Source: Bacillus sp. AFS029637 (GTDB taxonomy: Bacteria; Bacillota; Bacilli; Bacillales; Bacillaceae_G). Taken from it: a DNA stretch of 64,000 nt. The first letter of the stretch is position 1. Every line of letters begins with the position of its first letter. The DNA lies in contig NZ_NUPZ01000023.1 in NCBI RefSeq assembly GCF_002584985.1, positions 89,997 through 153,996 of the forward strand, given 5' to 3'. Below are positions 40,442 through 48,441 of this stretch, one piece after another. A model generated the notes under the pieces. The model had not been told where the DNA came from and did no database searches. It was given only the letters and a program-made list of their open reading frames with translations. The position numbers and the translations under genes were made by a program.

Positions 40442-41071
40442 ATGAAATGGATACAAATGCCGTTAGGCCCATTACAAACAAATGCTTATATTTTAACGAA
40501 CGATCAAAATGAGTGCATTATCTTTGACCCTGGTCACGAAGGAGAAAAGCTCGTGACATATTTGCAAGAAGAACAAATAAAACCTCTTGCGGTTTTATTA
40601 ACACATGCTCACTTTGATCATATTGGTGCTGTCGATGCGGTAAGAGACGCTTTCCATATTCCTGTATACGTACATAAAGAAGAAGCAGATTGGCTAGGAG
40701 ATGCAACTGTAAATGGCTCTCAAATTTTTATGATGAACCGCAGTATTACAGCAAAACCAGCCGATCATATTATTGATGCAGAAGGTGCGTTAACAATTGG
40801 TTCATTTAGCTTTGAAATTTTTGAGACGCCAGGACATTCTCCAGGAAGTATTTCTTATTATTGTAAAGAGGCGAATGCGGTGTTCTCTGGAGATGTATTA
40901 TTCCAAATGAGTATTGGAAGAACAGATTTACCTGGTGGAAGTTTTGCTGAATTGATTGGAAGTATTGAAGAGAAATTATTTGTATTACCAGATGAAACAG
41001 CGGTGCTATGTGGACACGGTCCTGAGACAAGTATCGGTTTTGAAAAAGAAAATAATCCATTTTTACAATAA
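40442..41071 (+). CDS. yqgX: Metallo-beta-lactamase fold hydrolase YqgX
   Basis: A 209-residue MBL-fold protein with the dinuclear metal motif H55-A-H57-F-D59-H60 and further ligands in TPGHSPGS, FSGDVLF and CGHGPET. It resembles the glyoxalase II-like subgroup. The ATG at 40442 follows GGAGGAGATTTT; an upstream in-frame extension lacks a binding site. The exact substrate is unknown. Confidence 0.9.
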   Translation: MKWIQMPLGPLQTNAYILTNDQNECIIFDPGHEGEKLVTYLQEEQIKPLAVLLTHAHFDHIGAVDAVRDAFHIPVYVHKEEADWLGDATVNGSQIFMMNRSITAKPADHIIDAEGALTIGSFSFEIFETPGHSPGSISYYCKEANAVFSGDVLFQMSIGRTDLPGGSFAELIGSIEEKLFVLPDETAVLCGHGPETSIGFEKENNPFLQ

Positions 41072-41077
41072 GGAGTC

Positions 41078-42193
41078 ATGATGGGGATGGAGCTCATTTT
41101 AAGAGAATGGATGGGGAAAGAGAAAGATTATTCCATTTCATATAGTACGTATATGAACCTTGTATTATATACAGAAGGACATGGCTATTATATGAAAGAA
41201 CGTGAAAAGATTGGAAGACAAGGGGATTTTTTTACAAGTAGCAACGTATCAGCTGTTTTTGCGAAAACCTTTGCTAAGTTTTTTATTCGTCTTGTGGAAA
41301 ACGGTGAAGTTGCTCCAAATATTTGTGAGATTGGTGGGGGAACAGGGAAGTTTGCCTATGATGTTTTACAAGAATGGAAGCAACTATCTCCAGAAACCTT
41401 TATGGATGTAAGCTATTCAATAATCGAAGTGAGCCCTTTTCATAGAAAATTACAGCAGGAGAATCTTCTCTCATTTGATAATGTGTCGTATTATACCTCC
41501 TATAATGAAATGGGAGAATCATTTGAAGGGATCCTTTTTTCTAATGAGTTATTTGATGCATTTCCTGTGGAAGTAATTGAGAAGAGAAATGGAATGTTGT
41601 ATGAAGTACGTATTACATACAATGAAGAAGGGAATCTTGCGGAAGTATGTAGACCTTTAGAGAAAAGAATCGGCCGATATTTACTGAAATATAACATTCA
41701 TATTGCTGAAGGGCAGCGTTTTGAAGTGCCGATCGCGATGGAAGGGTATATAAAAGAAATTGCGAAATGGTTTCGAAAGGGAATATGTATTACAGTTGAT
41801 TATGGCTACACAAAAGAAGAATGGATGCACCCTGCACATCGCGAAGGAAGTTTACGAGGGTATTACGAGCATAAGCTAATACGTAATCCTTTAGCATACC
41901 CAGGTGAAATGGATCTGACTACTCATATTCATTGGGATGAGCTGAAGGAGATTTTTAGCCTGCAAGGAATGAATGTGGTATGGCATAAGAAGCAATCTGA
42001 ATTTTTGCTAGCGGCAGGAATATTAGAACAGCTTACGAGTCATCAAGATCGGGATCCTTTTTCAGAAGCTCAAAAACAAAATCGAGCAGTTCGTTCTATG
42101 ATTTTGAACGGAGGATTAGGGAGTGCCTTTGATGTTGTGATACATACGAAAGATATGCAACATTTACAGTTAAATCGATATGTGACCATATAA
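41078..42193 (+). CDS. SAM-dependent methyltransferase, MidA/DUF185 family
   Basis: A 371-residue protein of the DUF185 family (mitochondrial NDUFAF7/MidA relatives, which methylate an arginine in complex I). The SAM-binding glycine motif CEIGGGTGKFAYDVL is near residue 84, followed by FSNELFDAFPVE near 150 and TVDYGYTKEEW near 240. It starts 6 bases after yqgX with AAGGAG overlapping the preceding stop, so the two are cotranscribed. The bacterial substrate is unknown. ATG codons at 41078, 41081 and 41087 compete as start. Confidence 0.87.
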   Translation: MMGMELILREWMGKEKDYSISYSTYMNLVLYTEGHGYYMKEREKIGRQGDFFTSSNVSAVFAKTFAKFFIRLVENGEVAPNICEIGGGTGKFAYDVLQEWKQLSPETFMDVSYSIIEVSPFHRKLQQENLLSFDNVSYYTSYNEMGESFEGILFSNELFDAFPVEVIEKRNGMLYEVRITYNEEGNLAEVCRPLEKRIGRYLLKYNIHIAEGQRFEVPIAMEGYIKEIAKWFRKGICITVDYGYTKEEWMHPAHREGSLRGYYEHKLIRNPLAYPGEMDLTTHIHWDELKEIFSLQGMNVVWHKKQSEFLLAAGILEQLTSHQDRDPFSEAQKQNRAVRSMILNGGLGSAFDVVIHTKDMQHLQLNRYVTI

Positions 42194-42235
42194 AAAAACA
42201 AGACACAGTATATAGTTCTGTGTCTTGTTTTTTTA
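42194..42235. terminator. Bidirectional terminator
   Basis: AACAAGACACAG and CTGTGTCTTGTT form a 12-bp stem with A and T tracts at either side. It ends the methyltransferase transcript and can also act on minus-strand transcripts. Confidence 0.88.
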
Positions 42236-42343
42236 TACGACTATTAATTATGTAGCATCATATATTTTCTCTCATGATATATATATATTAAAGATATGAG
42301 ATGAAAAATATAGAATACGTCCTTTTTCTCTGTTTATTAGTCC

Positions 42344-42634
42344 CTAACCTAATAATACGCGAACGAGTTGAATAATTGTTTCGTTTTCTACTTTGTAGTA
42401 AATTTCTAATCCTTTTCTTTCGCTAGAAACGATTTTAGCGCTTTTTAACTTTGCTAAATGCTGTGAAATTGTAGATTGTGGCATGTTTAAGCCAGTGTAC
42501 ATTGTAGAAACGTTGCTTGGACCACGCTCGATTAATCCTTTTACGATACATAAACGAACAGGATGAGCAAGTACTTTCAATAATTCTGCATTGCTTTCAT
42601 ATAGTTCTAATTCTTTTTGAAAGGTTTCTAACAT
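42344..42634 (-). CDS. ArsR-family regulator, PagR-like
   Basis: A 96-residue winged-helix repressor with helix-turn-helix segment MPQSTISQHLAKLKSAKIV and wing LEIYYKV. It resembles B. anthracis PagR (NAELLKVLAHPVRL against DAELLKTMAHPMRL) more than metal-sensing ArsR/SmtB proteins. It has a single cysteine (in RLCIV), so classical metal sensing is unlikely. ATG 42634 follows GGAGGTG; a GTG inside that site was rejected. It is a monocistronic gene and its target is not evident. Confidence 0.87.
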   Translation of the reverse strand: MLETFQKELELYESNAELLKVLAHPVRLCIVKGLIERGPSNVSTMYTGLNMPQSTISQHLAKLKSAKIVSSERKGLEIYYKVENETIIQLVRVLLG

Positions 42635-43069
42635 GTTCTTTTCCACCTCCGTGTGAGCTGTTATACCATACTATACATACCAAAAAATTAACGAAAAGAA
42701 AACAGTTGTTGCAGAAAAAAAGTCCTAAAGTAAAGAAATTGTAAGAAAAGAGACCCGGATGTAAATAAAGTAGATAAAATTGCATGGTTTTGTAAAATGA
42801 CATTTTTGGGTGAAAATTTCGATGCGTTTTAAAAATTGAAAGATATAGATATATTTGTAACACAATCTTATCATGATTTTCTTATTCTTTCAAATGAATA
42901 TACTAAATTTTTAAAATAATATGACAAAGGAATTATAATGATATATATAGAATATAAAACAGGTTAAAAGCAAAGAAGCTGAATGTAGTTAGCTTCTTCA
43001 TAGTGATAATGAAATGTTTGAATGTAGCTGATAAATCTTAAACGTATTAAGACATTGGGATTATGTATT
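42635..43069. other. AT-rich intergenic region
   Basis: About 435 bases without a gene. It must hold the promoter of the ArsR gene on the minus strand and the 3' end of the hydrolase transcript. No repeat or RNA family is recognised apart from the hairpin at 42973-42998. Confidence 0.5.
42966..42998 (-). terminator. Probable terminator of the cysteine hydrolase gene
   Basis: On the minus strand AAGAAGCT and AGCTTCTT form a perfect 8-bp stem followed by TTGCTTTT. It lies about 70 bases behind the 43070 stop. Confidence 0.6.
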
Positions 43070-43582
43070 TTAGTGTTCATCTTTCATTAATTTTAGAAAT
43101 CTGTGATTCCATATATTCTCATAAAATTCAATTGTTTCTTTTGCGGACATGAATGGGTTATTTAACGTTGAGGTTGTTTTCTGTACCATGAAGTTTTCAT
43201 ATCCCAGTCCGTGAGCAAATTTAATTGTAGCATCCATACAGTATTCTGTTTGGGCACCACAAAACTCAATACGATGTACAGATAATTGATCTAAAATCTC
43301 TTTTAAGTTTGTTTTATAAAATGAATTTGCATGTGTTTTTCTTACAAAAAAATCTTGTTCTTGAACATCTAGATCGGCATGTATAGCCCAAATCTCTTTT
43401 TCAGGTACTAAATCATCATCACAATGTTGAACGAAAAGAATTGGTTTATTTGAGTTTCTGTATGAAGAAATTCTGCTACTTACTTTTGTAAGTAAGTTTT
43501 GTAAGTCAAATAAATGCTCTTCGTTATAACATACCCCATTTTGTAAATCGATAACGATTAAAATATCTGCACAAGAATTCAT
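43070..43582 (-). CDS. Isochorismatase-like cysteine hydrolase
   Basis: A 170-residue alpha/beta hydrolase of the isochorismatase superfamily (nicotinamidases, isochorismatases and others). The catalytic triad is visible as D12 (IVIDLQNG), K82 (FVRKTHANSF) and C115 (GAQTEYCMD). The substrate cannot be told. ATG 43582 follows AAAGGAG at 8 bases; a GTG three codons earlier sits in that site. It is a single gene. Confidence 0.88.
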   Translation of the reverse strand: MNSCADILIVIDLQNGVCYNEEHLFDLQNLLTKVSSRISSYRNSNKPILFVQHCDDDLVPEKEIWAIHADLDVQEQDFFVRKTHANSFYKTNLKEILDQLSVHRIEFCGAQTEYCMDATIKFAHGLGYENFMVQKTTSTLNNPFMSAKETIEFYENIWNHRFLKLMKDEH

Positions 43583-43751
43583 TATTTTCACTCCTTTTTT
43601 AATTCTTAATATATCAATTAATACATTACTTGGAAATAGATAATGAACTTTTATTTTTTATGAACTATACAGACAGAACAGCATTAAAATGAATATGGTA
43701 GACAGCATAAATAGAAGATATGAAAACTTAATTTCATATCTTCTATTCGTC

Positions 43752-44915
43752 CTATGCATTTACAGGTTCTTCTACATAAGAAAGGGCATTTTCAAAATCG
43801 GATATTAAATCGTCAACATTTTCAAGACCGACGGATAACCGAAGTAATGAATTCGAAATACCTCTTTCATCACGAGCTTCTTGCGACAGTGCCGCATGTG
43901 ACATTTTAGCTGGGTAGGAAAGAATCGATTCGACAGCTCCTAAACTAACTGCAAAGACAGGTAATTTTACTTTTGATAAAAATTGGCGGAGTGCATCTTC
44001 TGATTGTAAAGTGAAAGATAGGACAGCTCCGGCTGATGTAGCTTGAGATTGTTGAATATCAAATCCAGGATGTGATTGTAATCCAGGATAATAGACATTT
44101 TGCACTTTAGCGTGCTTTTGTAAATAGTGTGCAATTTTATTGGCGTTTGCAGCTGAATACTCAAGACGTACATGCAATGTTTTTAGACCGCGAAGCACGA
44201 GAGAGCAATCTTGTGGTCCTAAAATAGCACCAAAAGCATTTTGTAAAAATCCAAGTTTTTGAGCGAGTTCGGCATCTTTTACGACCGCTAATCCGGCAGT
44301 AACATCACTATGACCGGCAATGAATTTTGTGGCGCTATGCAGAACGATATCGGCGCCAAGGTCAAGTGGCTTCTGGAATAGTGGTGTCAAAAATGTATTA
44401 TCAACAAAAGTAAGAGCACCAATAGATTTCGCGACTTTAGAAACCTCACGAATATTTGTCACTTTTAGAAGTGGATTAGAGGGTGTTTCTACATAAAAGA
44501 GTTTTGTATTGGATTTAATATTTTTCTTTATTTCCTCTACATTGGTCATATCAACAAATGTATGTGAAACACCGTAACGAGAGAGCACTTCAGTTATAAT
44601 TCGGTAAGTGCCTCCATACACGTCTTCTGAAATGAGTACGTGATCGCCTTGCGAAAGAAGGAGAAATGCAGTAGAAATTGCTGCAATGCCGGATGCAAAA
44701 GCGAATCCCTTTGTTCCCCCCTCTAATAAAGCAATAATATCTTCAAGGGCTTCACGAGTTGGATTTCCAGACCGGCTATAGTCATATTTGCCGAATGTAT
44801 CTACATCAAATTGGTGAAAAGTTGATGTATTATAGATGGGAACGTTAACAGCTCCTGTTTGCGAGTCATGTTTATATTGGTTGTGCAGTAAGAGTGTATC
44901 TATGGAATAACTCAT
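43752..44915 (-). CDS. metC: Cystathionine beta-lyase MetC
   Basis: A 387-residue PLP enzyme of the Cys/Met metabolism family that cleaves cystathionine to homocysteine, pyruvate and ammonia. The PLP lysine is K197 in HSATKFIAGHSDV, and YSRSGNPTR and ETPSNPLL are family motifs. Its ATG overlaps the metI stop by 4 bases, so it is coupled to metI and under the SAM riboswitch upstream of metI. Confidence 0.93.
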   Translation of the reverse strand: MSYSIDTLLLHNQYKHDSQTGAVNVPIYNTSTFHQFDVDTFGKYDYSRSGNPTREALEDIIALLEGGTKGFAFASGIAAISTAFLLLSQGDHVLISEDVYGGTYRIITEVLSRYGVSHTFVDMTNVEEIKKNIKSNTKLFYVETPSNPLLKVTNIREVSKVAKSIGALTFVDNTFLTPLFQKPLDLGADIVLHSATKFIAGHSDVTAGLAVVKDAELAQKLGFLQNAFGAILGPQDCSLVLRGLKTLHVRLEYSAANANKIAHYLQKHAKVQNVYYPGLQSHPGFDIQQSQATSAGAVLSFTLQSEDALRQFLSKVKLPVFAVSLGAVESILSYPAKMSHAALSQEARDERGISNSLLRLSVGLENVDDLISDFENALSYVEEPVNA

Positions 44916-46024
44916 ATTCTTACACCTTCTTTTACAAGTTTAATGGCTTGCTGTAAGTCTTGAATTAAATCGTTACTATTTTCAATGCCAACGGAAAATC
45001 GCAGAAGACGATTACATACACCGTTTGCTGTTCTGATTTCTTCAGGAATATCAGCGTGTGTTTGTGTTGCTGGATACGTCATTAAACTTTCAACACCACC
45101 AAGACTTTCAGCAAACGTAATTAAGGATAAAGATTGTAAGAAGGGATTAATCCATGTTTCATCTTTAAGACGAAATGAGATCATGCCGCCTCTTCCAGGA
45201 TAAAATACATCTGTCACCCCGTCTTCATCATTTAAATAAGCGACAACTGCTTTTGCATTTTCTTCATGTTGTCTCATGCGAAGCGCTAACGTTTTCATAC
45301 CACGAATTAATAACCATGAGTCAAATGGGCTTAAGACCGCACCTGATGCATTGTGATAATGAGCGAGTTCCTCACAAAGTTTCTTTCCTTTTGCAACGAC
45401 AAGGCCACTTAGTACATCGTTATGCCCACCTAAATATTTCGTTGCACTATGAAGTACGATGTCAGCGCCTTCTGTTAATGGTTGTTGTATATAAGGAGTA
45501 TAGAATGTGTTGTCTACAATAAGAAGTAGACCGTGTCTTTTCGCTACAGTTGCGACAGCAGCGATATCGGTAACTTGCATTAATGGATTAGTCGGAGTTT
45601 CTATGAAAATAGCCTTCGTTTTAGGTGTGAGTGCTTGCTCGATTTGTTTAATAGATTGTGTATTTACGTATCTACATCGAACATTCCATTTTTTTTCATG
45701 TTCAGAAAATAATCGATATGTTCCACCGTATAAATCTTCAGAGACAATAAGTTCGTCTCCAGAGCGGAATAAAGAAAGAACGAGGAGAACAGCGGCCATC
45801 CCTGAACTACAGGCATAACCTTGTTCGCCATATTCTAAGTCTGCGATTGCCTGTTCTAAAAGACCACGAGTTGGGTTACCAGTTCGTGAATAGTCAAAAC
45901 CAGTAGATTTACCAATCCCTTCGTGACGGTAAGCAGTTGAGAAATAAACGGGTGGATTAACAGTTCCTGTTGTAGTTTCGCTACGATTTCCGATTTGTGC
46001 TAGTTTTGTTTCAATAGTTGACAT
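44912..46024 (-). CDS. metI: Cystathionine gamma-synthase / O-acetylhomoserine thiolyase MetI
   Basis: A 370-residue PLP enzyme that joins acylhomoserine with cysteine to form cystathionine, with thiolyase side activity in B. subtilis. PLP lysine K196 is in HSATKYLGGHNDV. The similarity to B. subtilis MetI extends over the whole length, including GVCNRLLRFSVGIE. RBS AAGGAGGAA. First gene of metI-metC, directly preceded by a SAM-I riboswitch on the minus strand. Confidence 0.93.
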   Translation of the reverse strand: MSTIETKLAQIGNRSETTTGTVNPPVYFSTAYRHEGIGKSTGFDYSRTGNPTRGLLEQAIADLEYGEQGYACSSGMAAVLLVLSLFRSGDELIVSEDLYGGTYRLFSEHEKKWNVRCRYVNTQSIKQIEQALTPKTKAIFIETPTNPLMQVTDIAAVATVAKRHGLLLIVDNTFYTPYIQQPLTEGADIVLHSATKYLGGHNDVLSGLVVAKGKKLCEELAHYHNASGAVLSPFDSWLLIRGMKTLALRMRQHEENAKAVVAYLNDEDGVTDVFYPGRGGMISFRLKDETWINPFLQSLSLITFAESLGGVESLMTYPATQTHADIPEEIRTANGVCNRLLRFSVGIENSNDLIQDLQQAIKLVKEGVRI

Positions 46025-46067
46025 GTGAAAATTCCTCCTTTTTAAATTAACAATTAAGTGAATATAA

Positions 46068-46224
46068 ATAAAAAAAGCCTTCTAAGAAGAAGGCTTTCGG
46101 TTTGAATAGAGTCTTCTTCTCATCTGTCAAATCTTTCACAATTTGCTGGAATTAGCACCTTATTAACAAGTGTTAATGGTTGCTGAGGCGTCATAGGGCC
46201 AGTCCCTCTACCTCTCTAGATAAG
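46068..46224 (-). ncRNA. SAM-I riboswitch (S box) of metI-metC
   Basis: On the minus strand: P1 arm CTTATCTAGAGAGGTAGAGG, the core GGACTGGCCCTATGACGCC, CAGCAACC, GGTGCTAATTCCAGC, and the closing arm GATGAGAAG. An intrinsic terminator follows (AAGCCTTCT/AGAAGGCTT plus T tract, 46097 to 46068). With SAM bound, P1 forms and transcription stops before metI. Confidence 0.93.
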
Positions 46225-46238
46225 AATGTTTGTATGAA

Positions 46239-46267
46239 ATTTTATTATGGATTTAACTTTACAACAA
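46239..46267 (-). promoter_or_regulatory. Promoter of the metI leader
   Basis: On the minus strand TTGTTG (46267-46262) and TAAAAT (46244-46239) are 17 bases apart. The predicted start near 46231 is only a few bases before the riboswitch P1. Confidence 0.6.
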
Positions 46268-46323
46268 AAGATAATTGAATTGCAACTTTATTTTAAATAA
46301 TTTTTATTTTTACGCAAGTATCA

Positions 46324-46352
46324 TTGACTTTTGTATTTGTGCATGCTAAATT
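46324..46352 (+). promoter_or_regulatory. Likely promoter of yitJ-metH
   Basis: TTGACT and TAAATT are 17 bases apart, with TG one base before the -10 (extended -10). The start would be near 46359, about 70 bases before the riboswitch. A closer, weaker promoter cannot be excluded. Confidence 0.5.
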
Positions 46353-46428
46353 TATTAAAAAATTAACAAACATTGTTAAAAGGGGAACGTATTTCCTTTT
46401 AGCTACATAAATAAAATATATAGACAAA

Positions 46429-46585
46429 CTCTTATTGAGAGCGGTGGAGGGAAAGGCCCTGTGAAACCCGGCAACCTTCAAACGAAATGTTTGAAACGGT
46501 GCTAATACCTGCAAAACGAATGTTTTGCATAATAAGAGGCGGAACAATTATGTCCCCCTCTTCACGGTGAAGAGGGGGTTTTTAT
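46429..46585 (+). ncRNA. SAM-I riboswitch (S box) of yitJ-metH-murG
   Basis: P1 arm CTCTTATTGAGAG, then GGTGGAGGGAAAGGCCC, GTGAAACCCGGCAACC, GGTGCTAATACCTGC and closing arm AATAAGAGG. An intrinsic terminator follows: CCCCCTCTTCAC/GTGAAGAGGGGG plus Ts, 46554-46585. The core matches the S-box consensus closely. It lies 24 bases before yitJ. Confidence 0.95.
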
Positions 46586-46608
46586 ATTGATAGAAATGAG
46601 GGAGATTC

Positions 46609-48441
46609 GTGAAATTACTAGATTTATTATCAAAAGGAATTGTAATAGGTGATGGTGCGGTTGGAACGTTATTGCATTCGCACGGTTTGCAAAGTAGTTT
46701 TGAAGAATTAAATGTATCTGATCCAGATTTAATTATATCGATTCATAAACAATATGTAGCTGCTGGAGCTGATGTAATTCAAACAAATACGTACGGAGCA
46801 AATGAAGCGAAATTACGTATGTATGGTTTAGAAAATCAAGTTACTGAAATTAATAGAGCGGCAGTAAAACTGGCGAAAGCATCTGTAACAGAAAGAAATG
46901 CAATTTTAGGAACAATTGGTGGTATGAAACATATCGGAGCTGTTACGACAACTGATATGGAGCGAGAATTTATGTTACTGGAACAGGCAAGTGCATTACT
47001 AGAAGAACAGGTTGATGGATTACTATTAGAGACTTTCTATGATGAGTTTGAATTACTTCATGCTGTTCAGGTGTTACGAAAACAAACGAATATTCCCATT
47101 GTAGCTCAATTAGCGTTACATGAGGCGGGTACGACTCAAAATGGAAATGATGTAAATGAAATATTAAAACAGCTTTTAGATTATGGGGCAAATGTCGTTG
47201 GATTGAATTGCCAACTAGGACCACTACATATGACAGAAGCCATGAAAATGATATCGATCCCTCAAAATGGCTACTTGTCAGCGTATCCGAATGCAGGACT
47301 CCCGAATTATGTGGAGGGGCGTTACGTATATGAGGGAAGCCCAGCTTATTTTGAAGCAATGGCACCGAAATTTATTGAGCAAGGTGTTCGGTTATTAGGT
47401 GGTTGTTGTGGTACGACTCCAGAACATATTGAATGTATGAAGCGTGCAACTCTAAATGTTACACCTGTAATAGAAAAGGACACGATTCAAAGACCAAAAG
47501 TAGTTCATACACACGAGAAGCGTTCGAAAGCCCACGTTACTTTAGCCGAGAAGGCAAAGAAACAAACGACAGTTGTAGTGGAATTAGATCCACCGAAAAC
47601 GCTAGACACACAGCGATTTTTTGAAGGGGCAAGAGCACTGAAAAGAGCTGGAGCGGACGCTATTACTCTAGCAGATAATTCATTAGCATCACCTCGCGTT
47701 TCGAATATGGCGATGGGGGCATTATTAACGAAGCATGATATTCCAGTATTGACGCATTTAACGTGTAGAGACCATAACGTCATTGGACTACAATCTCACT
47801 TACTAGGTTTATCGGCGTTAGGTATGGAAGAAGTGTTAGCTTTAACTGGTGATCCAGCACGCGTTGGTGATTTTCCAGGTGCCACTTCTGTATATGATTT
47901 GTCCTCTATTGAGCTCATTAAAATGATTAAAGAAATGAACGATGGACGTTCTATTTTAGGGAAATCAATTGGTCCAGCAACAAGGTTCTCGGTCGGAGGA
48001 GCGTTTAATCCGCATGTTCGGCATTTAAAAGCGGCAGTAAAACGAATGGAACGAAAAATAGATGCTGGAGCAGAATACTTTTTAACGCAGCCGATTTATG
48101 ATGTTGCTTTAATTAAAGAAGTATATGAAGCGACAAAGCATTTGGAACAACCTATTTTTATTGGGATTATGCCGTTAATAAGTAAACGGAATGCAGACTT
48201 TCTTCATTTTGAGGTGCCAGGTATTAATCTACCTGAAGCAATAAGGGAGAGAATGGATGGACATGAAACGAAAGAGGCAGCAATTGAGGAAGGGATTCAC
48301 ATTTCGCAAGAATTGATCGATGCGGCGATGAAATATTTTAATGGTATTTATCTTATTACACCATTTCTAAAATATGAAATTACAGAACATCTCGTTAAAT
48401 ATGTGAGAGAAAAGCAAGAAGTGAAAGAAGGTATTAATTGA
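46609..48441 (+). CDS. yitJ: Bifunctional homocysteine S-methyltransferase / methylenetetrahydrofolate reductase
   Basis: A 610-residue fusion like B. subtilis YitJ. The N-terminal homocysteine-binding barrel (about 1-290) has zinc ligands C201, C266 and C267. The C-terminal FAD-dependent MetF-like domain (about 310-600) has LTGDPARVGDFPG and YFLTQPIYD. It can supply methyl-THF for MetH. Start GTG 46609 follows GAGGGAG. The stop overlaps the metH start (TGATG). Confidence 0.92.
   Translation: MKLLDLLSKGIVIGDGAVGTLLHSHGLQSSFEELNVSDPDLIISIHKQYVAAGADVIQTNTYGANEAKLRMYGLENQVTEINRAAVKLAKASVTERNAILGTIGGMKHIGAVTTTDMEREFMLLEQASALLEEQVDGLLLETFYDEFELLHAVQVLRKQTNIPIVAQLALHEAGTTQNGNDVNEILKQLLDYGANVVGLNCQLGPLHMTEAMKMISIPQNGYLSAYPNAGLPNYVEGRYVYEGSPAYFEAMAPKFIEQGVRLLGGCCGTTPEHIECMKRATLNVTPVIEKDTIQRPKVVHTHEKRSKAHVTLAEKAKKQTTVVVELDPPKTLDTQRFFEGARALKRAGADAITLADNSLASPRVSNMAMGALLTKHDIPVLTHLTCRDHNVIGLQSHLLGLSALGMEEVLALTGDPARVGDFPGATSVYDLSSIELIKMIKEMNDGRSILGKSIGPATRFSVGGAFNPHVRHLKAAVKRMERKIDAGAEYFLTQPIYDVALIKEVYEATKHLEQPIFIGIMPLISKRNADFLHFEVPGINLPEAIRERMDGHETKEAAIEEGIHISQELIDAAMKYFNGIYLITPFLKYEITEHLVKYVREKQEVKEGIN

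Noticed and set aside
45175-45818. Plus-strand frames of 100-115 codons within metI
   Set aside because: metI is a complete PLP enzyme on the minus strand; the frames have no support.
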